From: Comamonas sp.
Lineage (GTDB): Bacteria > Pseudomonadota > Gammaproteobacteria > Burkholderiales > Burkholderiaceae_C
DNA: 64,000 nucleotides
Reading direction: 5' to 3'
Assembly (NCBI GenBank): GCA_015478895.1
Contig: JADMKK010000004.1
Location: 85,975-149,974 of the forward strand
This document shows positions 55,877 through 63,466 of the stretch, piece by piece. Within the stretch, counting starts at the first letter, position 1, and every line of letters starts with the position of its first letter. A program made the translations under genes and the position numbers. The notes under the pieces were generated by a model. The model worked only from the letters and a program-made list of their open reading frames with translations. It was not told the origin of the DNA and searched no databases.

Positions 55877-56641
55877 GTGCCCGATATTCTCAATATTTCC
55901 TGCTACAAGTTCACGCCCTTGCCGGACGCCGACATCCTGCGCGAGACCCTGGCCGAACGTGCCAATGCGCTGTCTCTCAAGGGGACGGTGCTGCTGGCCG
56001 AAGAAGGCATCAACTTCTTTCTGGCGGGGCCAGCTGCAGCCATTTACGCCTTTGTGGACGCACTGCGCGAAGATCCGCGCTTTGCCGATCTGAACCCCAA
56101 GGAAAGCTGGTCAGAGACCGTGCCGTTCAAGAAGATGATGGTCAAGGTCAAGCGCGAAATCATTCGCATGGACCACCCCACCATTCGCCCCGCTGAAGGC
56201 CGCGCGCCATCGGTCGCGCCCGCCACCCTGCGCCGCTGGCTGGAACAAGGCCATGACGATGAGGGCCGTGAAGTCATTACGCTGGACACCCGCAATGACT
56301 ACGAAGTCGACGAGGGTGCATTCCAGAACACCGTGGACTGGCGCCTGACCAAGTTCACCGAGTTTCCGCCCGCACTGCGCGCGCACAAAGCCGAGCTGGC
56401 CGACAAGACCGTGGTCAGCTACTGCACGGGTGGCATCCGCTGTGAAAAAGCCGCCATCCTCATGCGCGATGAGGGGCTCGAACACGTCTACCAGCTCGAA
56501 GGCGGCATCCTCAAATACTTTGAGGAAACCGACGGTGCCTTCTATGACGGTGGCTGTTTTGTGTTTGATGAGCGCCGCGCCGTGGGCGCGGACTTGGCGA
56601 TTACGCCTTTGCAAGCCGAAGGGCAAGACAAGCCCGCGTAA
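55877..56641 (+). CDS. trhO: tRNA uridine(34) hydroxylase TrhO (rhodanese family)
   Basis: A 254-residue protein of the YceA/TrhO family that hydroxylates U34 of tRNA to ho5U using oxygen. An N-terminal ferredoxin-like domain (LKGTVLLAEEGINFFLAG) leads to a rhodanese domain with the catalytic Cys in SYCTGGIRCEKAAILM. The gene uses a GTG start at 55877, 32 bases after the LysR stop; no ATG fits the family's start. Confidence 0.93.
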   Translation: MPDILNISCYKFTPLPDADILRETLAERANALSLKGTVLLAEEGINFFLAGPAAAIYAFVDALREDPRFADLNPKESWSETVPFKKMMVKVKREIIRMDHPTIRPAEGRAPSVAPATLRRWLEQGHDDEGREVITLDTRNDYEVDEGAFQNTVDWRLTKFTEFPPALRAHKAELADKTVVSYCTGGIRCEKAAILMRDEGLEHVYQLEGGILKYFEETDGAFYDGGCFVFDERRAVGADLAITPLQAEGQDKPA

Positions 56642-56664
56642 CTGGCACCCATGCCAGTAGGTGC

Positions 56665-57561
56665 TTAGGAAGTGTAGGCTTCCAGAGGCTTGTCGTTGGG
56701 CGTTTGCAGCAGTTCCTTGAGCGTCTCGCCCATCGGCAGATTCAACGAAGTGTTCTTGGGCGGGATGGGCTGCACAAACCACTTGTCGTAAATCTTGGCC
56801 ACTTCGCCGGACTTCATCATGCTGATCAGTGCATCGTCCACGGCCTTTTTGAAGCTGGGATCATCTTTGCGGAACAGCAGCGCAATTGGCTCGGCGCCCA
56901 GCACCTCGCCCACAATTTTGTAGCCCTTGGGGTCCTTGGAGTTGGCAATCACGCCGGCCAGCAGGTTGTCGTCCAGCACAAAGGCCTCGGCGCGGCCTGC
57001 TTCCAGCATCATGAAACTTTCATAGTGGTCCTTGCCCAGCTGGGTGGGCAGTTCGATGCTGTTGTCGCGCGCAAATTTGCGCAGCAGTTGCACGGCCGTG
57101 GTGCCCGCCGAGGCAGCGACGGTTTTGCCATGGAGTTCTTTGAGCGACGTGACGGGCGAGTCAGCCCGCACCGCCATGCGAACCTCGCTCACATAGGTGG
57201 TGACGGAGAATGCCACCTGCTTTTGGCGGCTTTGGTTGTTGGTAGTGGGGCCGCAGCCCAGGTCCACGGTGCCGTTTTGCACCAGCGGCAGGGTATTCTG
57301 CGCCGTCATGGCCATGTACTCAATCTTGGCCTTGGGGGCCACCTGGGCCAGCACCTTCTCGCACAGCTCAACGTGGTAGCCCACAAAGGTGTGGTTGGAG
57401 CCCAATGCATAAGCCATGGGGGCAGAGCTTTCACGCACGCCAATCACCACCTTGCCTTGTTGTTGGATTTTTTCCAGGGTGGAAGCGGTCTGTGCCTGTG
57501 CGCTGAATGCAGACAGCACCACAGCACAAGCCAAAGTCAAACGGGCGGACAAGCAATGCAT
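56665..57561 (-). CDS. Amino-acid ABC transporter periplasmic binding protein (GltI-like)
   Basis: A 298-residue secreted binding protein with signal peptide (LACAVVLSAFSAQAQ). The mature part has the polar amino-acid family 3 features: GVRESSAPMAYALGSNHTFVGYHVEL, CGPTTNNQSRQKQVAFSVTTYV and GKTVAASAGTTAVQLLRKF. Closest in style to glutamate/aspartate binding proteins. No permease or ATPase genes are adjacent, so it is an orphan component that must pair with a transporter encoded elsewhere. Convergent with trhO. Confidence 0.9.
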   Translation of the reverse strand: MHCLSARLTLACAVVLSAFSAQAQTASTLEKIQQQGKVVIGVRESSAPMAYALGSNHTFVGYHVELCEKVLAQVAPKAKIEYMAMTAQNTLPLVQNGTVDLGCGPTTNNQSRQKQVAFSVTTYVSEVRMAVRADSPVTSLKELHGKTVAASAGTTAVQLLRKFARDNSIELPTQLGKDHYESFMMLEAGRAEAFVLDDNLLAGVIANSKDPKGYKIVGEVLGAEPIALLFRKDDPSFKKAVDDALISMMKSGEVAKIYDKWFVQPIPPKNTSLNLPMGETLKELLQTPNDKPLEAYTS

Positions 57562-57784
57562 ACAAAAGACTCCTTCAATTCAATGTTGTTAGCAATCTCT
57601 GTGCCCAACCTCGCTGGGCAGGCATAGCCATCAGAGAGGCCATAGTCGTCAAGGACTTGCATCAACTATCTGGCAATTGACCTGGACGGCATAACGATGA
57701 AATGGAAGGAGGTCATGCGTGGGCTGTATGACTCGGGAATGACCCTAGCACCCAGTGGGTGCGCGCAGCGCTACTTCATGCAGG

Positions 57785-58663
57785 TCAAGCCATGGCTGCG
57801 ACAGGCTCTTCCCACCAGCCACTGACCAGCGATTGGGGCTTGCGCAGCGCACGTACCCAGGCGCAGTCGGGCCATGCCTGCATCTGCACATTCATGCCCG
57901 CAAATACGCCGTAACCGCTGCCTGCCTCAATCTCGCCTTCGGCCTGCAAAGTCTCGCCGGCGCGGATGCTGCACGCGGCGCGCAGGTGGCCCAGCGTCTT
58001 GATGCCCCAGCCCGCCTGAATGTGGTTGCCACAGTCAATATCGCCCTGCGCGGCAATGCCTTGGGCCACTTCCAGCAAGCCTTGGACTTGCACGTTGCCG
58101 CCTGCGCGCAAACCCTTGTCGCACTGCAAAGCGCCTTGCACCTGCACCTCACGGCCAATGTGGGCCTCACCGCGCAATTGCACCTTGCCCTCACAACGCA
58201 GCTCCCAGCCTGTGCGCAGCGACTCAGCGCGGATATCGCCTTGCGCTTCCACGCTCCAGGCAGCCTTGATTGCGCCGCGGGCTTTGAGCAAGGTCTCACA
58301 AAAAATAGCGCCGCCGCTGTGGATGTCTTCACCCACTTCCACCGTACCTGCGCGAATGCCGGCACCTACCTGCAACTTACCGCCCACCAGCAACTGGCCC
58401 GGCACGCGCACATCGCCATGCACGATCAGCGTGCCGGCGTAGACAAAGTGCTCGGCCTCCAGGTGATCGAGTTCCAGCACCGAGTGCGTGGGGCCAAAGT
58501 TCTCCAGCAGCCAGCGTGCATCTTCAATGCGCCCGGCGGCCACTTGCGTGTCCATGGCGTTCTGGTAGTCCTTACCGCTGAGGTCGTTGCGCACAAACCA
58601 GCGGTAGCCAGCAGCGCAGGGGTTTTTGCCGCGCAGAAAAGTTTGGGTCAGTTCCATGTCCAT
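57785..58663 (-). CDS. Glycine-periodic beta-solenoid-like protein, function unknown
   Basis: A 292-residue protein. The first ~70 residues form a short globular head (NPCAAGYRWFVRNDLSGKDYQNAMD). Residues ~75-265 show a striking ~6-residue periodicity with Gly and alternating Val/Ile/Leu (GTLIVHGDVRV, GGKLQVGAGI, GTVEVGEDIH, GGNVQVQGLLEV and so on), the pattern of a left-handed beta-helix related to bactofilins and FapA-like polymerising proteins. No enzyme motif, signal peptide or transmembrane helix. The tail contains WPDCAWVRALRKPQ. I do not recognise a named family with certainty. ATG starts at 58663 and 58657 are both possible. Confidence 0.7.
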   Translation of the reverse strand: MDMELTQTFLRGKNPCAAGYRWFVRNDLSGKDYQNAMDTQVAAGRIEDARWLLENFGPTHSVLELDHLEAEHFVYAGTLIVHGDVRVPGQLLVGGKLQVGAGIRAGTVEVGEDIHSGGAIFCETLLKARGAIKAAWSVEAQGDIRAESLRTGWELRCEGKVQLRGEAHIGREVQVQGALQCDKGLRAGGNVQVQGLLEVAQGIAAQGDIDCGNHIQAGWGIKTLGHLRAACSIRAGETLQAEGEIEAGSGYGVFAGMNVQMQAWPDCAWVRALRKPQSLVSGWWEEPVAAMA

Positions 58664-59229
58664 GGGTCAAGCTCGTTCAGTTCCGGGTGAAGGAAAGCAG
58701 GCGCGTGGCTTGGCCTTGCGATAGACGTGGTGGGGCCTAAGGAAGTGCGCACGTGCCCTTGCGTGGTGTTGCAAGAGTTGGTGGCCGTGCGCAGGGGTGA
58801 AGGTGTGTGGTCTTACGCCCTCCGCACGGCGGCGGAAAGCATGGCGGTAACACCACTGAGGTTGATGAAAGCCGTGGGCACCCCGTGGCTTTGCGCTTGC
58901 TGGCGGCGCAGCACACAGGCACGCGACTGCGGCGCTGCGGTCAGGGCGGACCGGCGCAGACAAGTGGCAGTGGGTGCGAGGGTGGTGTGCATGGAGCGGG
59001 CAGGGTGTCGAGCCTGCGATTATTGTGGACATCGCTTTTCGGCATAAGCCAGTGCGACATTCGCAAAGTGTTGGAGACCTTGAACTGCAGCAAGGCTTAG
59101 GGCTTTGGGTAACATCGGCTGCCTTGCGGGCGCGCGCGGATCGCGCAGCACCGGGCCCGCAGCCCTATTTTTTAGCTCGGCAACGTTCCCATCCCCCGGG
59201 TGGTCTTGCGCGAAGTGTTTTCGAGAACC
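58664..59229. other. 566-base gap without a convincing gene
   Basis: Divergent gap between the beta-solenoid-like gene and the DUF2760 gene. Short open frames occur on both strands (for example 58727-59047 plus and 58667-59032 minus), but they have no family-like pattern and overlap each other. Near its right end lies a strong hairpin. I see no RNA gene. Confidence 0.5.
59125..59172 (+). promoter_or_regulatory. GC-rich hairpin plus T run ahead of the DUF2760 gene
   Basis: TGCGGGC pairs with GCCCGCA (59125-59131 with 59155-59161), enclosing a second GCGCG/CGCGC stem; ATTTTTT follows. It looks like an intrinsic terminator but lies 58 bases upstream of the DUF2760-Hsp70 genes with no rightward gene closely before it. 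An attenuator or leader structure is possible. Confidence 0.4.
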
Positions 59230-59865
59230 ATGTCCATGACATCCCAAACTCCTCCTTCATTCCTTTCCCGCATCGCGATTGCGATTGGCAGCTTCTTCGC
59301 AATCTTGGGCAATGGCCGCCTGGCTGCCGATGTCACCCGCGTGCGCGCTGGTGAAGCCTTCGCCGCCGACGTGGCGCCCAAGGAAGTGCGGGTGGAAGTG
59401 CCCGTTGAGAAGATCGTAGAAGTGCGAGTGGAAGTACCGGTGGAAAAAATCGTGGAAAAGACGGTCGAAAAGCGCGTGGAAGTGCCCACGCACACTGCGG
59501 CTTTGCAACTGCTGGGCCTGCTGCAACGTGAAGCGCGTTTTGTGGACTTCTTGCAGGAAGACGTGGCCCCGTACACCGATGCCGAAATTGGCGCCGCCAC
59601 CCGCGTGGTGCATGAAGGCTGCCGCAAAGTGTTGGGCGAGCATTTCGCCATTTCCCCCGTGCGCACGGAAGCCGAAGGCAGCCGCATCACGCTGCCTGCT
59701 GGTTTTGATGCCGCTGCCGTGCGCCTGACCGGCAATGTGGTGGGACAAGCGCCCTTTACCGGCACCTTGAACCACCGCGGCTGGCAAGTCACGCAAGTGA
59801 ATCTGCCGCAACTCACCGACATGCAGGCCGCCCAGGTCATCGCACAGGCAGAAGTGGAGCTGTAA
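59230..59865 (+). CDS. DUF2760 domain-containing protein
   Basis: A 211-residue protein with an N-terminal hydrophobic segment (IAIAIGSFFAILG), a repeat-rich linker made of EVPVEKIVE-type units, and a C-terminal DUF2760 domain (LQLLGLLQREARFVDFLQEDVAPYTDAEIGAATRVVHEGC, ISPVRTEAEGSRITLP, GTLNHRGWQV). DUF2760 proteins are typically encoded directly upstream of Hsp70-like genes, as here with a two-base gap; they are thought to be partners of that chaperone, but their role is unknown. ATG codons at 59230 and 59236 are both possible. Confidence 0.85.
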   Translation: MSMTSQTPPSFLSRIAIAIGSFFAILGNGRLAADVTRVRAGEAFAADVAPKEVRVEVPVEKIVEVRVEVPVEKIVEKTVEKRVEVPTHTAALQLLGLLQREARFVDFLQEDVAPYTDAEIGAATRVVHEGCRKVLGEHFAISPVRTEAEGSRITLPAGFDAAAVRLTGNVVGQAPFTGTLNHRGWQVTQVNLPQLTDMQAAQVIAQAEVEL

Positions 59866-59867
59866 GC

Positions 59868-61781
59868 ATGTCCGAGCAACAAAATTTCGGAGCTACCAGC
59901 CCAAGCGCAGTAACGGCCCAAGGCCAAAATGATGCCAAATTCAGCATCGGTATTGATCTGGGCACCACGCACTCGGCCCTGTCGTTTGTGGACAAGGCCG
60001 CCAGCGATGGCGAAAACGTCGTGCAGCAGGTACTCAACGTGCCCCAGCTCACGGCCCCGGCCAGTGTGGAAGCCAAGCCGCTGCTGCCGTCGTTTTTGTA
60101 CCTGCCGCACGACAGCGAGCTGACCGAGGCCGACAAGGCTCTGCCCGGCGCAGCGCCGCAAGATTTCGTCGTGGGCGAATTTGCCCGCACGCGCGGTGCC
60201 GCCACGCCCATCCGCCTGGTGAGCAGCGCCAAGAGCTGGCTGTGCCACCCCGGTGTAGACCGCCGCAGCCCGCTGCTGCCCGCCGATGCGCCCGAAGAAG
60301 TCAGCCGCATCTCGCCTTTGAGTGCTTCCATTCGCTACCTGTCGCACCTGCGCTGGGCGTGGGAGCAAGCCCACCCCGGGGCACCGTTTGACCAGCAGGA
60401 CATCACCGTCACCATCCCCGCGTCGTTCGACCCCGCCGCGCGCGAGCTGACCGCCGAGGCCTGCCGCGCTGCGGGCTTCAAGCACCTCACACTGCTGGAA
60501 GAACCCCAGGCCGCGCTGTACAGCTGGATTCAGGCCAGCGGCGGCCAGTGGCGCAAGCAGGTCAAGCACGGCGACATCATTTTGGTAGTGGACGTGGGCG
60601 GTGGCACGACCGACCTCTCGCTGATCGCCGTGCTGGAGCGCGATGGCAATCTGGAGCTGCAACGCATTGCCGTGGGCGAGCACATCTTGCTGGGCGGCGA
60701 CAACATGGACCTGGCCCTAGCTTACGGCGTAGCCCGCAAGCTGGCTGCTGAGGGCAAGCAGCTGGACGCCTGGCAAACCCGTGCCCTGTCGCACGGCTGC
60801 CGCGCCGCCAAGGAGCAGTTGCTGGCAGATAGCGCGCTGCAATCCGTGCCCGTGGTGGTGCCCAGCCGGGGCAGCAAACTCATCGGCGGCAGCATCCGCA
60901 CCGAAGTCACGCGGGACGAAGTGCTGACCCTGCTGGTGGAAGGCTTCTTCCCCAAGGTGGCGGTTTCCGACAAACCCCAGACCCGCGCCCGCGCAGCGCT
61001 CACCCAACTGGGCTTGCCGTATGCGCAAGATGCGGCCGTTACGCGCCATCTGGCCGCTTTCCTGAGCCGCCAGGTCAACGCCCTGCAAGACATTGACGGC
61101 TTGCAAGGCCAGCAGTCTGAAGGTGCCACCTTCCTGCACCCCACCGCCATTCTGTTCAACGGCGGCGTGCTCAAGGCCCCGCAGATCGAGCAGCGCATTG
61201 TGCAAGTCATCAACGACTGGCTGCATGCCGAAGCCTGCGAGCCCGCACGCTTGCTCGAAGGCGCCAATCTGGATCTGGCCGTTGCCCGTGGCGCGGCCTA
61301 CTTTGGCCACATCACCGCATCGGGCCGCGGTATGCGCATTCGCGGCGGCACGGCGCAGTCGTACTACGTGGGGGTGGAATCGAACATGCCCGCCATCCCC
61401 GGCATGGAGCCGCCCATTTCCGCGCTGTGCCTGGCTCCTTTTGGCATGGAAGAAGGCACGGCAGCCTCGGTGCCGGATCTGGAGCTGGGCTTGGTGGTCG
61501 GCGAGCCGGTGCGTTTGCGCTTCTTTGGCTCGTCCGTGCGCCGTGCGGATGTGGTCGGCACGATGCTGGACTTCTGGTCTGCGGAAGAACTTGTGGAGTT
61601 ACAGGAGATTGAGTTGAACTTGCCAGCTGCCGGACGTGCGGCGGGTGAGGTGGTGCCTGTGACGCTGGAGGCTCGTGTTACGGAGATTGGTACTTTGGAA
61701 CTGAACGCTGTGCCTGTGGGTGGGGTGGATCGGTGGAAGGTGGAATTCGACGTTCGGTCGGAGACTTCGGACAAGGCATAA
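59868..61781 (+). CDS. Hsp70-family protein paired with DUF2760
   Basis: A 637-residue member of the Hsp70 superfamily that is distinct from DnaK. The ATPase domain is complete: IGIDLGTTHSALSFVD (phosphate 1), VTIPASFDPAARELTAEACRAAGFKHLTLLEEPQAAL-like connect region, VVDVGGGTTDLSL (phosphate 2) and FNGGVLKAPQIE. The C-terminal part is shorter and different from DnaK's substrate-binding domain. It begins two bases after the DUF2760 stop. In other bacteria a second Hsp70-like gene often follows; here the operon stops at a terminator and a repeat-bearing patch. Codon use in the last ~180 bases shifts from C-ending to T-ending codons. Confidence 0.88.
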   Translation: MSEQQNFGATSPSAVTAQGQNDAKFSIGIDLGTTHSALSFVDKAASDGENVVQQVLNVPQLTAPASVEAKPLLPSFLYLPHDSELTEADKALPGAAPQDFVVGEFARTRGAATPIRLVSSAKSWLCHPGVDRRSPLLPADAPEEVSRISPLSASIRYLSHLRWAWEQAHPGAPFDQQDITVTIPASFDPAARELTAEACRAAGFKHLTLLEEPQAALYSWIQASGGQWRKQVKHGDIILVVDVGGGTTDLSLIAVLERDGNLELQRIAVGEHILLGGDNMDLALAYGVARKLAAEGKQLDAWQTRALSHGCRAAKEQLLADSALQSVPVVVPSRGSKLIGGSIRTEVTRDEVLTLLVEGFFPKVAVSDKPQTRARAALTQLGLPYAQDAAVTRHLAAFLSRQVNALQDIDGLQGQQSEGATFLHPTAILFNGGVLKAPQIEQRIVQVINDWLHAEACEPARLLEGANLDLAVARGAAYFGHITASGRGMRIRGGTAQSYYVGVESNMPAIPGMEPPISALCLAPFGMEEGTAASVPDLELGLVVGEPVRLRFFGSSVRRADVVGTMLDFWSAEELVELQEIELNLPAAGRAAGEVVPVTLEARVTEIGTLELNAVPVGGVDRWKVEFDVRSETSDKA

Positions 61782-61820
61782 GCGGCCTCATCGCTCTAGC
61801 TTTTGAAAAGTTCTTTTCGA

Positions 61821-61853
61821 AGCCCGCATCGCTTTGGTGATGTGGGCTTTTTT
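61821..61853 (+). terminator. Rho-independent terminator of the Hsp70 gene
   Basis: Stem AGCCCGCATC / GATGTGGGCT (one G-T pair) with T run, 40 bases after the stop. Confidence 0.85.
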
Positions 61854-61937
61854 GTTTTATGAGTGTTTTTAGGGTTTTGGCTAGGTTGCACTAGGGCGTG
61901 TAGCTACGTTTTTGATTCTGTTGTTGGTTTTCTTGCA

Positions 61938-62078
61938 GAGGCCGGGTTTCGCCCCGGCGGGCGAGTAACTTTCTTGTTCGCGACAAGAAAGTCACCAAAG
62001 AAGCGCGTCTGTGACGCTGTCCAGCGGAACTCGCTACGCGCTTGCAGCGCTTCGCTCAAACAGCCGCCGGAAATATGA
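61938..62078 (+). repeat. Hairpin-bearing intergenic repeat, copy A
   Basis: Three structured blocks in a row: a GCCGGG...CCCGGC hairpin (61941-61958), the palindrome ACTTTCTTGT-TCGCG-ACAAGAAAGT followed by CACCAAAGAA, and a GCGCTTGCAGCGCTTCGCT end. It matches copy B (63103-63240) in the opposite orientation. Short open frames across it (61863-62078 plus, 61904-62215 minus) are products of the repeat, not genes. I recall similar elements widely in Comamonadaceae genomes. Confidence 0.75.
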
Positions 62079-62245
62079 AGGACTTCCACGATTGGGGCGC
62101 GACGCTTGCGCGCGCGGGAATCGCAGAGGCTTCTGCTCTTCAGTTGAGATGTGGTTAAATTTATAGATGTTTTAAAGAAGATGAATTCTTCAGTATTACT
62201 TATTAAGTACGACATATTTTTAAAATATTAATGTTTGGAGGAATA

Positions 62246-62833
62246 ATGACAAGAGCATTGATGCCAAAGAAGTTGAAAGACGATCTTTTAGATGAATATG
62301 ACCATCGGTGTGCTGTTTGTGGAGGTGATCGACCACATATACATCATATTGATGAAGATGCTACTAACAATAAATTAGATAACCTTCTTCCACTTTGCCC
62401 AAATTGCCATCTGAGAGATCAGCATAATCCAACCAGAAAAATAGATATTCCTAAGTTGAGAATATTTAGGAAGTATAAAGATCCCGCAATTTTAAAACCT
62501 CAATTCCACCCAATTTATCTAAGGCAATCATTTCTTGATCATGTGGAGTTGAATGATGAAAAGGTTGAAGATATAAAAATAAAAGTTAATGAGTTAATTG
62601 AATTTATTCATTCATTGGAAATGGGGAATTTTTACTCAAAAAGACTAATGGAATTAATAGGGGCTCCCAAAGGGAGTGGCGGCTTATTTTTTATAGGAAT
62701 GGAAGATGATGAGTACAGAAAAAGATTGGTAAAAATAAATACTGATTACAGGACTAAAATAATTGAGAATAGAGATTCCGTGAAAATTCTATTGATTGAG
62801 CTTTTGCGTTATCAAGCGTGGGCTAACAAATAA
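62246..62833 (+). CDS. HNH endonuclease, horizontally acquired
   Basis: A 195-residue protein whose first ~70 residues form an HNH nuclease module: CAVCGGDRPHIHHIDEDATNN (zinc Cys pair, catalytic His and Asn region), then NLLPLCPNCHLRDQHN (second Cys pair). The C-terminal ~125 residues are charged and mostly helical, with no recognised domain; this may be a targeting or regulatory part. GGAGG lies just before the ATG at 62246. The gene is very AT-rich against a GC-rich genome and sits between two inverted repeats, marking it as foreign. Stand-alone HNH proteins of this type occur in mobile elements and defence loci; no partner gene is present. Confidence 0.85.
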   Translation: MTRALMPKKLKDDLLDEYDHRCAVCGGDRPHIHHIDEDATNNKLDNLLPLCPNCHLRDQHNPTRKIDIPKLRIFRKYKDPAILKPQFHPIYLRQSFLDHVELNDEKVEDIKIKVNELIEFIHSLEMGNFYSKRLMELIGAPKGSGGLFFIGMEDDEYRKRLVKINTDYRTKIIENRDSVKILLIELLRYQAWANK

Positions 62834-62859
62834 TTATTAAAATTGGAATGAAGATTTAG

Positions 62860-63021
62860 GGAAGCTCTGCATAAATCAAAAATCACCTGCTACGCGGTAG
62901 CAGCGCTGCCACTGATGCATCGCGGATCATCGGTAAGTCATTGATTTTCGTTGCCAGACATGAGGTACGGACTTTCAAAATTCGATCCGTCACGCGTGAA
63001 TGCGATTTATGCAGAGGTTCC
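62860..63021. mobile_element. 162-bp MITE-like element with 18-bp terminal inverted repeats
   Basis: The left end GGAAGCTCTGCATAAATC and the right end, read in reverse complement as GGAACCTCTGCATAAATC, form an 18-bp terminal inverted repeat with one mismatch. The flanks are TTAG on the left and TTAA on the right, both fitting a YTAR-type 4-bp target as used by some IS5-family elements. The interior has no open frame of note. I infer a non-autonomous transposable element mobilised by an IS elsewhere in the genome. Confidence 0.7.
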
Positions 63022-63056
63022 TTAACACTCCCTTCTAACAGTGCCTATGCTAACCC

Positions 63057-63091
63057 CAGACCTGCCGCAACGTAGTTGCGAGACAGGTCTG
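63057..63091. repeat. Strong two-tier hairpin
   Basis: CAGACCTG pairs with CAGGTCTG, and inside it CGCAAC pairs with GTTGCG around a GTA loop. No T run follows. It lies between the MITE and repeat copy B. Confidence 0.6.
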
Positions 63092-63102
63092 CCTCGTCTA
63101 TC

Positions 63103-63240
63103 TAACTCGCCGTGGTTGTCCGAGCGCAGCGCTGCAAGCGCGCAGTGAGTTTCACGGCGGGTATTCAAAAAGCGATTCTTTGGTGACTTTCTTATCAAGA
63201 TAAGAAAGTTACTCGGCAGCCGGGCCGAGACCCGGTCTCA
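63103..63240 (-). repeat. Hairpin-bearing intergenic repeat, copy B (inverted)
   Basis: On the minus strand it reads ACCGGGTCTCGGCCCGG, then CGAGTAACTTTCTTATC-TT-GATAAGAAAGTCACCAAAGAA, then GCGCTTGCAGCGCTGCGCTC. Same order of blocks as copy A, with matched changes on both sides of the central stem. Confidence 0.75.
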
Positions 63241-63264
63241 GAACTTAAACCAATCAACAACAAT

Positions 63265-63303
63265 AAAGATAGCTACAAGCCCTATTAAACCCTAGTCAAA
63301 ACC
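63265..63303 (+). repeat. Degenerate intergenic repeat, copy 9
   Basis: AAAGATAGCTACAAGCCCTATTAAACCC; member of the dispersed GATAGCT family, adjacent to repeat copy B. Confidence 0.4.
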
Positions 63304-63466
63304 CATATTTCACTCAACATCCGCCTCTAGCTGAGATCGCACCACAGCACCTGCATTCCCCAAGGCAAACGCACTCCTCACCTACAAACAATCACCACCG
63401 CCCACCGCTAGCATCAGGCACGCTTCCAAAGCCCCCGCTTTGGCCCCAATTTGCAAGGATGTACCT

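Noticed and set aside
58667-59047. Short overlapping frames in the gap before the DUF2760 gene
   Set aside because: No conserved pattern, no ribosome site, and they overlap each other on opposite strands.
61863-62215. Small hypothetical proteins across repeat copy A on both strands
   Set aside because: Their sequence is simply the translated repeat (for example RVTFLFATRKSPKK), a common annotation artefact of this element.
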